Assembly: GCA_039931615.1 (NCBI GenBank)
Contig: JBDTRR010000007.1
Location: 62,001 to 126,000, forward strand
DNA length: 64,000 nt
Direction: 5' to 3'
Origin: JAHFUI01 sp039931615
GTDB taxonomy: Bacteria; Acidobacteriota; Vicinamibacteria; Vicinamibacterales; CAVVIG01
The translations under genes and the position numbers were made by a program. Of the stretch, positions 50,910 through 59,816 are shown in pieces (within the stretch, counting starts at the first letter, position 1; every line of letters starts with the position of its first letter). The notes beneath the pieces were generated by a model. That model did no database searches. It saw nothing but the letters and a program-made list of their open reading frames with translations, and was not told where the DNA came from.

Positions 50910-52970
50910 ATGCGCCTACTCGTCTCCTGGCTGCGTGACTTCGTCGATGTAACCGCCTCGGGCGAGGAGATCGCCGACGGTCTGGGTCTGCGCGGCTTCG
51001 AGGTCGCGGCGATCGAGGCCTTCGGCGACGGCGACACGGTCATCGACTTCGAGGTCACCGCCAACCGGCCCGATTGCCTCAGCGTCCTGGGACTGGCGCG
51101 GGAGGTGGCGACGCTCTACGACCGTCCGATCAGGCTGCCGTCGATCGAGAGGGGTACGCTGGCCCCGATCAGCACCGGTTCGTCGGAGCGGTTGACGGTG
51201 GCGATCGCCGACGAAGAGCTGTGCCCGCGATACGCCGCTGCGGTTGCGGAAATAGAGGCGGGCACCTCGCCGTCGTGGCTGGTGACCCGGCTGCAAGCGG
51301 CCGGGATCCGGCCGATCAGCCCGGTGGTCGACGTGACCAACTACGTGCTGATTGAAATGGGCCACCCCACACACGCGTTCGACCTCGATCGGCTGGCCGG
51401 GCCGGCGATCGTCGTCAGAGGCGCACAGGCGGGGGAAGCCATCCGCACCCTGGACGGCATCGACCGCCCGCTCTCGTCCGGGATGCTGGTGATTGCCGAC
51501 CGCCAACGGCCGCAGGCGGTGGCCGGCGTCATGGGCGGCGCGGCCGCGGAAGTCTCCGCGACGACCCGAACAGTGGCGTTCGAGAGCGCCTGCTTCAAGC
51601 CGGCGTCGGTCCGGCGAACCAGCAAGCGGCTGGGCTTGAAGACCGAGGCCTCGTCCCGCTTCGAGCGCGGCGCCGACATCAGCGCGCCGGTCATCGCGCT
51701 GCAGCGGATCGGCGCGCTCATCGAGCAGATCGGCGCCGGCCGCATCAGCGCGCCGATCATCGACGTCTACCCCCGGACGCGCGACCTGATCCGGATCCAT
51801 CTGCGCCGGCAGCGGCTCACGGCCCTGCTCGGCATCGCCGTCCCGGATCGGGAGGTGGAGCGCATTCTACGCGGGCTGGGTTTCGCCGTGACGACAGCCG
51901 CCGAGGGCTGGGACGTCACGGTTCCGACGTTCCGCGTCGATGTGCAGCGCGAGGTCGATCTGGTCGAGGAGGTCGGACGGCACCATGGGTTCGACAAGCT
52001 GCCGGCGACCTTTCCCGTCGTCACCGCGTCGGCGCCGGCGCCCGATTCCCGCATTCCCCGCGACCGGCTCGTGCGGAGGACCTTGACCGCGGCCGGCCTG
52101 TCGGAGGCCGTCACCTTCGGGTTCATCGAAGCCAAGGCGGCGGACGTGTTCGCCCTGGCCGGCGCCGGTCAGCCGATCGCGCTCGCCAACCCGTTATCCG
52201 CCAAGTTCGAGACGCTCAGGGCATCGCTGATTCCTGGTCTGGTCGACGCCGTCGCGCACAACCGCCGCCATGGGCGGGAGGACGTCGGGCTGTTCGAGAT
52301 CGGCACCCGCTTCTCCGCCGACGGCGAAACGCGAGCCGCTGCGGTCGCCTGGACCGGGTCGACGACACCGGTACACTGGTCCGGTGTCGCGCGTCCGGTG
52401 GATTTCTTCGACCTCAAGGGAGTGGTCGAGCGTCTCTGCGCGGCACTCGGGATCCCGGCACGGTTCGAGCCGGCGCGCGAGTCTTTTCTGGCCGCCGATC
52501 AGGCGGCGGCAGTGCTCACCCCCGGCGGCCTCCGGCTCGGCGTCATCGGTCAGCTGGCGGCCGCGGCCGCCGATGCCCGCGAGCTGCCAAAACACGACCG
52601 GGTGTTCGTCGCCGAGCTGAATCTCGACGCCATGCAGACCGTCGGGGCCGGCGGTGACGACTTCGTCAAAGCGCTGCCGCGGCATCCCGCTGTCGTTCGC
52701 GATCTCTCGATTGTCGTCGCCGCCGCCTTGCCTGCCGGGATCATTCATGGCACCATTCAGGCCGCCGGGGCGGAGGCGCCGGCGCCTTTGGTGGGCGTCG
52801 GCTTCTTCGATCGTTATCTCGGCAAAGGTATTCCGGACGGCGCGCTGAGCGTGTCCGTCCGCCTGACGTTTCAGGCGCCGGATCGCACGTTGACGGATGT
52901 GGAGGTTCAGGCGAGCGTCGACGCGATTCTCGCCCGCCTCATCCGGGAGCACGGCGCGGTGCAGCGGTAG
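50910..52970 (+). CDS. pheT: Phenylalanyl-tRNA synthetase beta subunit lacking the OB-fold (EMAP) domain
   Basis: At 686 residues it is about 100 shorter than the common form. The start MRLLVSWLRDFVDVTASGEEIADGLGLRGFEVAAIEAFG runs straight into VIDFEVTANRPDCLSVLGLAREVA, the B1 region; the tRNA-binding OB-fold usually inserted after about residue 40 is absent. B3/B4 editing, B5 and the C-terminal anticodon-like FDX-ACB domain (ALPRHPAVVRDLSIVVAAALPAG) are present. Works with PheS. Confidence 0.95.
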   Translation: MRLLVSWLRDFVDVTASGEEIADGLGLRGFEVAAIEAFGDGDTVIDFEVTANRPDCLSVLGLAREVATLYDRPIRLPSIERGTLAPISTGSSERLTVAIADEELCPRYAAAVAEIEAGTSPSWLVTRLQAAGIRPISPVVDVTNYVLIEMGHPTHAFDLDRLAGPAIVVRGAQAGEAIRTLDGIDRPLSSGMLVIADRQRPQAVAGVMGGAAAEVSATTRTVAFESACFKPASVRRTSKRLGLKTEASSRFERGADISAPVIALQRIGALIEQIGAGRISAPIIDVYPRTRDLIRIHLRRQRLTALLGIAVPDREVERILRGLGFAVTTAAEGWDVTVPTFRVDVQREVDLVEEVGRHHGFDKLPATFPVVTASAPAPDSRIPRDRLVRRTLTAAGLSEAVTFGFIEAKAADVFALAGAGQPIALANPLSAKFETLRASLIPGLVDAVAHNRRHGREDVGLFEIGTRFSADGETRAAAVAWTGSTTPVHWSGVARPVDFFDLKGVVERLCAALGIPARFEPARESFLAADQAAAVLTPGGLRLGVIGQLAAAAADARELPKHDRVFVAELNLDAMQTVGAGGDDFVKALPRHPAVVRDLSIVVAAALPAGIIHGTIQAAGAEAPAPLVGVGFFDRYLGKGIPDGALSVSVRLTFQAPDRTLTDVEVQASVDAILARLIREHGAVQR

Positions 52971-52982
52971 AGAGGATCCAGC

Positions 52983-53252
52983 ATGGCGAAGGTGGCAACC
53001 CGAAGTATCGAGATCGAGCCGATCGATCGTCTCGAGGAGAAGCTGCGGCTGCTCGTCGCGATGGTCGACCGGATGAAAGCGGACGAAGTGCAGATGCGCG
53101 ACGAGAACCAGCGCCTGGCGCGCGAGCTCGAGGCGATGCGGGAACGCAGCGAGGCGGCGGCCAACGAACTGTCGGAGCTGCAGGGCCAGCGCGACACCAT
53201 CCGTACCCGCGTCACGGACATGCTCGAACAGCTGGAGGCGCTCAATCTGTAG
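52983..53252 (+). CDS. ZapB-like coiled-coil protein
   Basis: An 89-residue, almost entirely coiled-coil protein (LEEKLRLLVAMVDRMKADEVQMRDENQRLARELEAMRERSEAAANELSELQ) in the size range of ZapB/DUF904 proteins, encoded 18 nt upstream of zapA. The role at the division ring is inferred from fold and position only. Confidence 0.7.
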   Translation: MAKVATRSIEIEPIDRLEEKLRLLVAMVDRMKADEVQMRDENQRLARELEAMRERSEAAANELSELQGQRDTIRTRVTDMLEQLEALNL

Positions 53253-53270
53253 CGCGGTCGGCAGTTCCCA

Positions 53271-53564
53271 ATGACCGATCACGGTATCGTCGTCCCCGTC
53301 GAAATCAGCGGCCAGCGGTACCCGATTCGCACCGATCTGGATCCCGCCTACGTGGCGCGCCTGGCGGCCTACGTCAACGACAAGATGCGCGCGGCGGCTG
53401 AATCGTCGCCGTCAGGTGATTCGGTCCGTCTGGCGGTCATCACCGCGCTCAACATCGCGGACGAGCTGTTCCGCTGCCGCGAGTCCACTGACGCGCGCGA
53501 GGGGCGCCTCGCCGTGCGCGCCGGCGAGCTCGAACGCCTGCTCGATTCGGTGCTGGCGACCTGA
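53271..53564 (+). CDS. zapA: Cell division protein ZapA
   Basis: A 97-residue protein: VVPVEISGQRYPIRTDLDPAYVARLAAYVNDKMRAAAESSPSGDSVRLAVITALNIADELFRC is the ZapA globular domain and first helix. It bundles FtsZ filaments. 6S RNA follows, a zapA-ssrS order that is conserved in many bacteria. Confidence 0.93.
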   Translation: MTDHGIVVPVEISGQRYPIRTDLDPAYVARLAAYVNDKMRAAAESSPSGDSVRLAVITALNIADELFRCRESTDAREGRLAVRAGELERLLDSVLAT

Positions 53565-53570
53565 CCAGCC

Positions 53571-53599
53571 TTGAACCGCGGCGCGGTCTCGATTAAGAT
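53571..53599 (+). promoter_or_regulatory. Promoter of the 6S RNA
   Basis: TTGAAC (53571-53576) and TAAGAT (53594-53599) are 17 nt apart, just after the zapA stop. They predict a transcript start near 53606, in register with the 6S closing stem. Confidence 0.75.
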
Positions 53600-53605
53600 C
53601 CGTGC

Positions 53606-53798
53606 AGCGTTTGAGTTCCCTGCTTTGCGCGTGATGGTGGAAGGCTCGTTTGAGCCAACGTTTCATCCAAGCGAGTCGCGACGCTGCGTGGTGTGCATGC
53701 CTCCGTGCGAGGAAGCCTGAAGCGCGGCTTTTCTGAGCGGTTCCACCTGTTTACGCAGGTTCATCGACCTCCCCACACGGCAAAGCGGGGCCTTTCGT
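53606..53798 (+). ncRNA. ssrS: 6S RNA
   Basis: The closing stem CCCTGCTTTGC (53618-53628) pairs with GCAAAGCGGGG (53780-53790) over 11 bp with one G-U. Inside, GGTGTGCATGCCTCC followed by GAGGAAGCCTGAAG closely matches the conserved 3' half of the Escherichia coli 6S RNA, and GAGCCAACGTTTCAT the 5' half. The length of about 190 nt, the place after zapA and the upstream promoter all fit. It mimics an open promoter and traps sigma70-RNA polymerase. The ends are approximate. Confidence 0.88.
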
Positions 53799-53927
53799 TT
53801 CGCATCCCCCTGAAATAAACGGCCCGGTCTCATCTCGGATGAGGTACCTTGCCATCGGTTCGCGGGGCTTCCCCGCGCGCGGCGCCGATCCAGCCACGCT
53901 GGTTGGGTCAGGGAAAGGACGTCACGC

Positions 53928-55502
53928 GTGTTGCCGATATACGCCGTTCTAGTCAACCTTCTGGTCACGCTCGTCGCCGGGGCGCTGGTCTTTGCCCTCT
54001 GGGTGGCGAATCGCAAGCGCATCGCGGCGGAGACGATTGGCCGCGCCGACGAACAGGCGCGCCGCACGCTCAAGGACGCCGAGCGCGACGCCGAGACACG
54101 CCAGAAAGAGGCGCTGCTCGACGCCAAGGAGAAGGCGCACGATCTGCTGATGGACGCCGACCGCCGGGCCAACCTGGCGAAACAGGCCGCCGCGACGCTC
54201 GAACAGACCCTGTCTCGCCGTGAATCGGCGCTGGCCGAGCGCCAGCTCGCGATCGACCGCCTCGAGAAGGAATTGACGACGCGCGATCGGACCGTCGCTG
54301 AGCACGAGAAGACCTCGGCCGCGGCAGCGGCGAAGTACGAACGGCTCGTCGCCCAGCACCAGCACGAGCTGGAACGGGTCGCCAGCCTGACCGCTGACGA
54401 AGCCAAGGAACTGCTGCTCCGGCAGATCGAAGGCGAGGCCCGCCACGAAGCGGCCAATCTGCTGAAGCGGCTGGACGCCGAGGCGCGGGAAACCGCCGTC
54501 GATCGCGCCAAGCACTACATCACCGAGGCGATTCAACGCTGCGGCGCCGAACACGCCATCGAGACCACCGTCTCGGTCGTCGATCTGCCGAGCGACGACC
54601 TGAAGGGACGGATCATCGGCCGCGAAGGGCGTAACATCCGCGCCCTCGAACTCGCGACCGGGATCGACCTGATCATCGACGACACCCCCGGGGCCATCAT
54701 CCTGTCGGGCTTCGACCCCTACCGCCGCGAGATCGCCAAGCAGGCGATCGAACGCCTGATCGCGGACGGCAGAATCCACCCGGCGCGGATCGAAGAAGTC
54801 GTCCAGAAAGTGAAGGACGAGACCGACGAGGCGATGCGCAAGGAGGGGGCGGCGGTGGCCTTCGAGCTCGGCCTGCACGACCTCCACCCGGAAATCCTGC
54901 GGCTGATGGGGCGGTTGAAATACCGGACCAGCTACGGGCAGAACGTACTCTCCCACTCCGCCGAGGTCGCCCGCCTGGCTGGCATCATGGCCAGGGAAGT
55001 CGGCCTCGATGCCCACGTCGCGGTCCGCGCCGCCTTCCTCCACGATATCGGCAAGGCCATCGATCGCGAGATGGAAGGCACCCACCTCCAGATCGGGATC
55101 GACTTCCTGCGCAAGCACGGCGAGAGCGAACCGGTGGTGATGGCGATGGCCGCGCATCACATGGACATCGACTGGCCCTCGCTGGAAGCGATGATCGTTC
55201 AGGCGGCCGACGCCATCTCGGCCGCCCGCCCGGGGGCGCGGCGCGACATCCTCGAGTCCTACGTCAAGCGTCTCGAGAAGCTCGAAGGGATCGCCGACTC
55301 GTTCAAGGGCGTCTCGAAATCGTTCGCCCTGCAGGCCGGCCGCGAAATCCGCATCATGGTCGAGAGCGAGAACGTCTCGGACGAAGAAGCCGTCTGGTTG
55401 TCGAAGGACATCGCCCGGCGGATCGAAAGCGAGCTGGAGTACCCGGGCCAGATCAAGGTCACCGTCATTCGCGAGACGCGAGCGGTCGACTATGCCAAAT
55501 GA
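53928..55502 (+). CDS. rny: Ribonuclease Y
   Basis: The GTG at 53928 with AAAGGA 8 nt upstream gives 524 residues: an N-terminal membrane helix (IYAVLVNLLVTLVAGALVFALWV), a long coiled coil, a KH domain (DDLKGRIIGREGRNIRALELATGIDLIIDDTPGAIILSGFDPYRREIA) and an HD domain (NVLSHSAEVARLAGIMARE, FLHDIGKAIDREMEGTH). It starts mRNA decay at the membrane. Unusual gaps: the linker has no insertion. Overlaps thiL by 11 nt. Confidence 0.96.
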   Translation: MLPIYAVLVNLLVTLVAGALVFALWVANRKRIAAETIGRADEQARRTLKDAERDAETRQKEALLDAKEKAHDLLMDADRRANLAKQAAATLEQTLSRRESALAERQLAIDRLEKELTTRDRTVAEHEKTSAAAAAKYERLVAQHQHELERVASLTADEAKELLLRQIEGEARHEAANLLKRLDAEARETAVDRAKHYITEAIQRCGAEHAIETTVSVVDLPSDDLKGRIIGREGRNIRALELATGIDLIIDDTPGAIILSGFDPYRREIAKQAIERLIADGRIHPARIEEVVQKVKDETDEAMRKEGAAVAFELGLHDLHPEILRLMGRLKYRTSYGQNVLSHSAEVARLAGIMAREVGLDAHVAVRAAFLHDIGKAIDREMEGTHLQIGIDFLRKHGESEPVVMAMAAHHMDIDWPSLEAMIVQAADAISAARPGARRDILESYVKRLEKLEGIADSFKGVSKSFALQAGREIRIMVESENVSDEEAVWLSKDIARRIESELEYPGQIKVTVIRETRAVDYAK

Positions 55503-56685
55503 GCCTGGGTCCTTGAGTCCGGGGTCCGGGGATGACGATCGCCGACCCTCGAGCCACGACCCGCCGGCCACCAGCCCCGAGCCGCCAGCCTCCAGCCCCA
55601 AGGCCGTCGCGTCCGACCTGAGCGAAGCGGAGCTGATCGCCCGCATCAGCGAACGGCTTCCCGCTTCACCCCCCTGGCTGACGGTCGGTATCGGTGACGA
55701 TGCGGCCGTAGTCGAGCCGGAGCGTAACCGGCTGGAAGTCCTCAGCGTCGACGCCCTTGTCGACGGCATCCATTTCGATCGGACCTTCACACCGCCGGCC
55801 GCCATCGGCCACCGTGCGCTGGCCGTGAATCTCAGCGACCTCGCGGCGATGGGCGCGACGCCGCGGCTGGCCCTGTTGTCGATGGCGCTGCCCGGCTCGC
55901 TGCCGATCGACGACTTCGATGGCATCGTCGACAGCCTGGTCGCGCTCGCCGCGAGATTCCGCCTCACGATCGTCGGCGGCAACCTGACCCGGATCGCTGG
56001 CCCGCTGGTCATCGACATCACGGTTGTCGGCACCGTCAAGCGGCGTCAAGTACTGACGCGCAGCGGCGCCCGGCCCGGCGACGACCTCTACGTCAGCGGG
56101 TCGGTTGGATCCGCAACGGCTGGGCTGGCGATGCTTCGGGCGTGGACAAACCGCGCCGCCGCGGGTGACACTGGGGGCGCAGAGGGGAACGGAGCCCCTC
56201 CCGGCGATCGTGAGCAGGCCGACCTGTGGTCCGCCCGGCCGGTGCCTCCAGAGATGGAACAGTGCATACAGCGTTACCTCTATCCCGAGCCTCGGCTGCG
56301 ACTCGGAACGTTGCTGGGGCACAATCGTGCGGCGACCGCGTGCATGGATCTCAGCGACGGCCTGGCCGAGGCGGTGCGGCAGCTGGCTGATCAGAGCGGT
56401 GTCGGCGCGGCGATCGACGCCGACGTGGTGCCGATCGACCAGGCGGCCCGCGGCTGGTTCGAGCGTTGCGGCACCGACCCGATCGTCGAGGCCATCACCG
56501 GCGGCGACGACTACGAGCTGGTGTTCGCCGTCCGGCCGCGTCTTCGTGGCCGTTTCAGGGCGGTCGCCCGACACGGCGCCGTGCCGCTGACCCGAATCGG
56601 GTCGTGCACGGCCGATCGCGCGCTCGTCCTGCGGCGGGACGGAAAGGACCTGCCGCTGCCGCGCGGATTCACCCATTTTCGATGA
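55492..56685 (+). CDS. thiL: Thiamine-monophosphate kinase with repeat-derived N-terminus
   Basis: The 397 residues are longer than the usual 320-340. Family homology starts near residue 43 (LSEAELIARISERL); then TVGIGDDAAVV, LSVDALVDGIHFDRTF, LSDLAAMGATPRLALLSMALP and ACMDLSDGLAEAVRQLA follow. The first 40 residues are Pro/Ser-rich and are encoded by heptamer repeat arrays; no other start codon lies near the homologous part, so the extension is probably translated. A second disordered insert (about 215-245, Gly/Ala/Pro-rich) is present. It phosphorylates TMP to TPP. Confidence 0.92.
   Translation: MPNEPGSLSPGSGDDDRRPSSHDPPATSPEPPASSPKAVASDLSEAELIARISERLPASPPWLTVGIGDDAAVVEPERNRLEVLSVDALVDGIHFDRTFTPPAAIGHRALAVNLSDLAAMGATPRLALLSMALPGSLPIDDFDGIVDSLVALAARFRLTIVGGNLTRIAGPLVIDITVVGTVKRRQVLTRSGARPGDDLYVSGSVGSATAGLAMLRAWTNRAAAGDTGGAEGNGAPPGDREQADLWSARPVPPEMEQCIQRYLYPEPRLRLGTLLGHNRAATACMDLSDGLAEAVRQLADQSGVGAAIDADVVPIDQAARGWFERCGTDPIVEAITGGDDYELVFAVRPRLRGRFRAVARHGAVPLTRIGSCTADRALVLRRDGKDLPLPRGFTHFR
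55517..55604. repeat. Heptamer arrays inside the thiL 5' coding region
   Basis: (GTCCGGG)2 at 55517-55530, and a 7-nt register array at 55563-55604 (GCCGGCC, ACCAGCC, CCGAGCC, GCCAGCC, TCCAGCC, CCAAGGC). Bases 55585-55599 are the exact reverse complement of 1886-1900. Confidence 0.75.
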
Positions 56686-57200
56686 TTCACTTGACTCGCG
56701 CGCTCGCCCGCCGCTGGCTGGGCGCGCTGTTGCATATCGCAGACAGTCCGGAGCGGACGGCGGCGGCGTTCGCAATCGGCGTCTTCGTCGGGTTTTCGCC
56801 GCTGCTGGGGGTCCACACGCTGCTGGGCGTCCTCGTGGCATTTCTGTTCAATCTGAACCGCGTCGCAGTGCTGCTCGGCGTCTACATGAACCTGCCGTGG
56901 TTCCTCGCGCCGTATTACGCGATTGCGACCATGGCCGGGGCCGAAATCACCGGCCACCGCCTGCCGCCCGACCTGCGGGCCCAGCTCGGCGCGTTGTTCG
57001 AACAGTCGTTGCTCCATGGCGAGTTCTGGGAGCATCTGGTCGTGTTCCTGCGTCCGCTGGTGCTGCCCTTCGCGGTCGGCTCGACGCTGTGCGCGGCGGT
57101 CCTGGCGATGGCGGCGTATCAGCTGGCCCTGACGTTCGTGACGAATCGGCGGCGGATCCACGACATCATGCACCATCATCACAAGCCGGAACGTCGATGA
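56682..57200 (+). CDS. DUF2062 family membrane protein
   Basis: The ATG at 56682 overlaps the thiL stop and gives 172 residues. SPERTAAAFAIGVFVGFSPLLGVHTLLGVLVAFLFNLNRVAVLLGVYMNLPWFLAPYYAIATMAG is the DUF2062 signature with paired helices; a third membrane region (LVLPFAVGSTLCAAVLAMAAYQLALTFV) follows, and the tail is His/Lys-rich (MHHHHKPERR). The function of the family is unknown. Coupled to the 3D-domain gene by ATGA. Confidence 0.88.
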   Translation: MIHLTRALARRWLGALLHIADSPERTAAAFAIGVFVGFSPLLGVHTLLGVLVAFLFNLNRVAVLLGVYMNLPWFLAPYYAIATMAGAEITGHRLPPDLRAQLGALFEQSLLHGEFWEHLVVFLRPLVLPFAVGSTLCAAVLAMAAYQLALTFVTNRRRIHDIMHHHHKPERR

Positions 57201-57739
57201 TCATTGCGCAATCGTTGTGGCGGAAGGCGATCGCGACGACGTTCGCCGCGGCGGGGTTCATCTCGCTCTACGAAGTGACGATGATCGACTCCAAGTACGC
57301 CGCGCGCCAGGCCCTGTTGCGGGAGACGACGGCGGAGCCCTCGCCGGGCGCCCGCCTGGCCTTCAACGCCACTGCCTACTGCAAGGGCGTGACGACGACG
57401 TCGGGGGTCGCGGCGCAGACCGGGATGGCGGCGGCCGATCCGCAGCTGCTGCCGGTCGGATCGGTCATCGAGATCGATTCGATCGAGCCGCGCTATAACG
57501 GCGTCTACACCATCATGGACACCGGCCCGAAGATCCAGGGACGGCAGGTCGACATCTACATGTGGAGCTGTATCGAGGCGCTACAATTCGGCCGCCGTCC
57601 GGTCCGCCTGGTGGTGATCCGCCTCGGCTGGAATCCCCATGCCTCGACCCGCGGCTTCATCAGCGAAGGGTTCACCCCGCGTCAGCCCCAACGGCTGGCA
57701 CCCCGTCCGACGGCGCCTGGCGAGGCTGCCGCGAAATAG
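57197..57739 (+). CDS. Membrane-anchored 3D-domain protein (double-psi beta-barrel)
   Basis: The ATG at 57197 gives 180 residues: an N-terminal membrane segment (AIATTFAAAGFISLYEVTM), then LAFNATAYCKGVTTTSGVAAQTGMAAADPQLLPVGSVIEIDSIEPRYNGVYTIMDTGPKIQGRQVDIYM, which is the 3D domain found in MltA-like and RlpA-like cell-wall enzymes, with conserved Asp residues. Inference: peptidoglycan binding or cleavage. Last gene of the rny-thiL-DUF2062-3D run. Confidence 0.82.
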   Translation: MIIAQSLWRKAIATTFAAAGFISLYEVTMIDSKYAARQALLRETTAEPSPGARLAFNATAYCKGVTTTSGVAAQTGMAAADPQLLPVGSVIEIDSIEPRYNGVYTIMDTGPKIQGRQVDIYMWSCIEALQFGRRPVRLVVIRLGWNPHASTRGFISEGFTPRQPQRLAPRPTAPGEAAAK

Positions 57740-57823
57740 CGCGGCTTCCATCCGTCGTCGTGTCTGGCGTCAAAGTCTGTGAACAAATCAATTCTGAAGT
57801 AGTGCAGACGCTCAGGTGTGCCG

Positions 57824-57861
57824 GACACGGCAGGCCTGAAGGCCTGCACTACGACTGAATG
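57824..57861. repeat. Hairpin repeat, copy 8, identical over 38 nt to copy 4
   Basis: GCAGGCCTGAAGGCCTGC (57830-57847) with its flanks matches 18020-18057 over 38 nt. It lies between the convergent 3D-domain gene and ABC exporter gene. Confidence 0.9.
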
Positions 57862-57874
57862 TCCCGTCACATTT

Positions 57875-59800
57875 TCAACTCTTCAGTTCCAAGCTGTCTT
57901 CCGGTGCTTCGGTCTTGTACTGAAGCTCGAACAGCTTGAAATAGATGCCGCGCTGCGCCAGCAGCTCCTGGTGCGTGCCGGCCTCGCGCAACCGGCCCTT
58001 GTGCAGCACCAGGATCTTGTCCATGTCCTGGATGGTTGAGAGGCGGTGGGCAATCGCGATCGTCGTCCGTCCGGCCATCAGCGCCTGCAGGGCGTCGCGA
58101 ATCAGCAGTTCGGTCTCGGTATCGATGCTCGAGGTCGCTTCGTCCAGGATCAGCACGCGCGGATCGAAGGCCAGCGCCCGCGCGAAACTGAGCAGCTGCT
58201 TCTGTCCGACCGACAGCGTCGCGCCCCGTTCGGCGACCGCGCTGCCGTAGCCGTCCGGCAGGCGATCGATGAAGGCGTCCGCGTGCACGGCGCGGGCGGC
58301 ACGCCGCAGCCGATCCTCGTCGATCGCGTCATGTCCGAGCCGGATGTTCTCGGCAATCGTCCCGGAAAAGAGGTGCACGTCCTGCAGGACGAGGCTGAAC
58401 AGCCCGCGCAGGTCGGCGAGATCGAGATCGCGGATGTCGACGCCGTCGACGGTAATCCGGCCGCGGCTGACGTCGTAGAAGCGCATCAGCAGGTTGATCA
58501 GGGTTGTCTTGCCGGAGCCGGTCGCGCCGACAATGCCGACCCGCTCGCCGGGCCGGACCTCGAAGCTGACATCCCTCAGGACGTATCCGGAATCCGCGGC
58601 CGGATCAGCCGGGGCGCGCGGATCGGGCGGCGCTGGTCGTGCGCCGATCGCAGCATTGGCGCCGGTGGCGGCCGGCCCTGGTCCGACCGGTCCGGCAGTT
58701 TTCGCGGTCGGCGCCGCCGCATAGGAGAACCAGACGTGTTCGAAGGCGATGTGGCCGCCGGCCCCGGCCGGCCGCCGGATCGGCGCCACCGGCGACGCGA
58801 TCACGACCGGCTCGTCGAGCACATTGAAGATACGTTCCGACGAGGCCATCGCCGACTGCAGGACGTTGAATTTCTCCGACATGTCGCTGATCGGCCGGAA
58901 GAACCTGACCGCGTACTGGATGAACGCCACCAGCACGCCGAGCGTCAGCGTCCCGCGCAGGACTGCGCCGCCGCCGTACCAGATGATCAGCGCGGTCGCC
59001 AGTGAGCTGACCGCTTCAATCGCCGGATAGAACACTGAATAGTAGAAGATCGAATCGATGTTGGCGTCGCGGTGCCGGCGGTCGATCTCCTCGAAGCGTT
59101 GATAATTCAGCTGCTCGCGCCGGAACAGCTGGACCGTCGACATCCCGGTGATGTTCTCCTGCAGGAAGGCGTTGATGCGGGCGATCCATCCCCGGACCAC
59201 CCGGTACGAGTCGCGCACGTTGCGGCGGAACCACTGGGTGACCAGCACGATCAACGGCAGGACGGAGAACGCGACCAGCGCCAGCCGCCAGTCCATCCAC
59301 AGCAGCACGCCCATGATGCCGGCGAGGGTGAACAGATCGCCGAAGACCGTGACCACCCCCGACGTGAAGAGGTCGTTCAGCACGTCGACGTCCGACGTCA
59401 CGCGAGTCATCAGCCGGCCGACCGGATTGCGATCGTAGTACTTCAGATCGAGCCGCTGCAGATGGCCGTAGATGGCCATCCGGAGATCGAACATAATCCG
59501 CTGGCCGGTCAGCTGCAGGATCCAGGTCTGGGCGTACTCGGAGGCGAACGCGGCCGCCAGGATGGCGAAGTACATCACCGCCAGACGGCCCAGACCATCG
59601 AGCTGCCCGGCCGCGATGTGCCGGTCGATGGCAATCTTGATCAGGTAGGGCTGCGCCAGCTGCGCCAGCGACCCGACGATGATGGCGACCAACGCCACCG
59701 CGACCGAGCGCCAGTACGGCCAGAGATAGCCCAGCAGCCGCCGCATCAGCCGCGCGTCGTAGGCCTTCCCGAGGATCTCGTCGTCGTGGGGGGTACTCAT
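57875..59800 (-). CDS. Heterodimeric ABC exporter half-transporter (canonical Walker B, LSVGQ signature)
   Basis: The 641 residues have six membrane helices in the first 330, then an ATPase domain with Walker A GATGSGKTT, signature LSVGQKQLLSFARAL, Walker B VLILDEATSSID and the switch His in IAIAHRLST. An odd insert of about 45 Ala/Pro/Gly residues (TAKTAGPVGPGPAATGANAA and on) sits right after the A-loop (HVWFSYAA). The catalytic Glu is kept but the signature is altered. The partner gene is 16 nt upstream. The substrate is unknown; lipids or drugs are typical. Confidence 0.92.
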   Translation of the reverse strand: MSTPHDDEILGKAYDARLMRRLLGYLWPYWRSVAVALVAIIVGSLAQLAQPYLIKIAIDRHIAAGQLDGLGRLAVMYFAILAAAFASEYAQTWILQLTGQRIMFDLRMAIYGHLQRLDLKYYDRNPVGRLMTRVTSDVDVLNDLFTSGVVTVFGDLFTLAGIMGVLLWMDWRLALVAFSVLPLIVLVTQWFRRNVRDSYRVVRGWIARINAFLQENITGMSTVQLFRREQLNYQRFEEIDRRHRDANIDSIFYYSVFYPAIEAVSSLATALIIWYGGGAVLRGTLTLGVLVAFIQYAVRFFRPISDMSEKFNVLQSAMASSERIFNVLDEPVVIASPVAPIRRPAGAGGHIAFEHVWFSYAAAPTAKTAGPVGPGPAATGANAAIGARPAPPDPRAPADPAADSGYVLRDVSFEVRPGERVGIVGATGSGKTTLINLLMRFYDVSRGRITVDGVDIRDLDLADLRGLFSLVLQDVHLFSGTIAENIRLGHDAIDEDRLRRAARAVHADAFIDRLPDGYGSAVAERGATLSVGQKQLLSFARALAFDPRVLILDEATSSIDTETELLIRDALQALMAGRTTIAIAHRLSTIQDMDKILVLHKGRLREAGTHQELLAQRGIYFKLFELQYKTEAPEDSLELKS

Positions 59801-59816
59801 TGGGAGTGAGGCAGCC

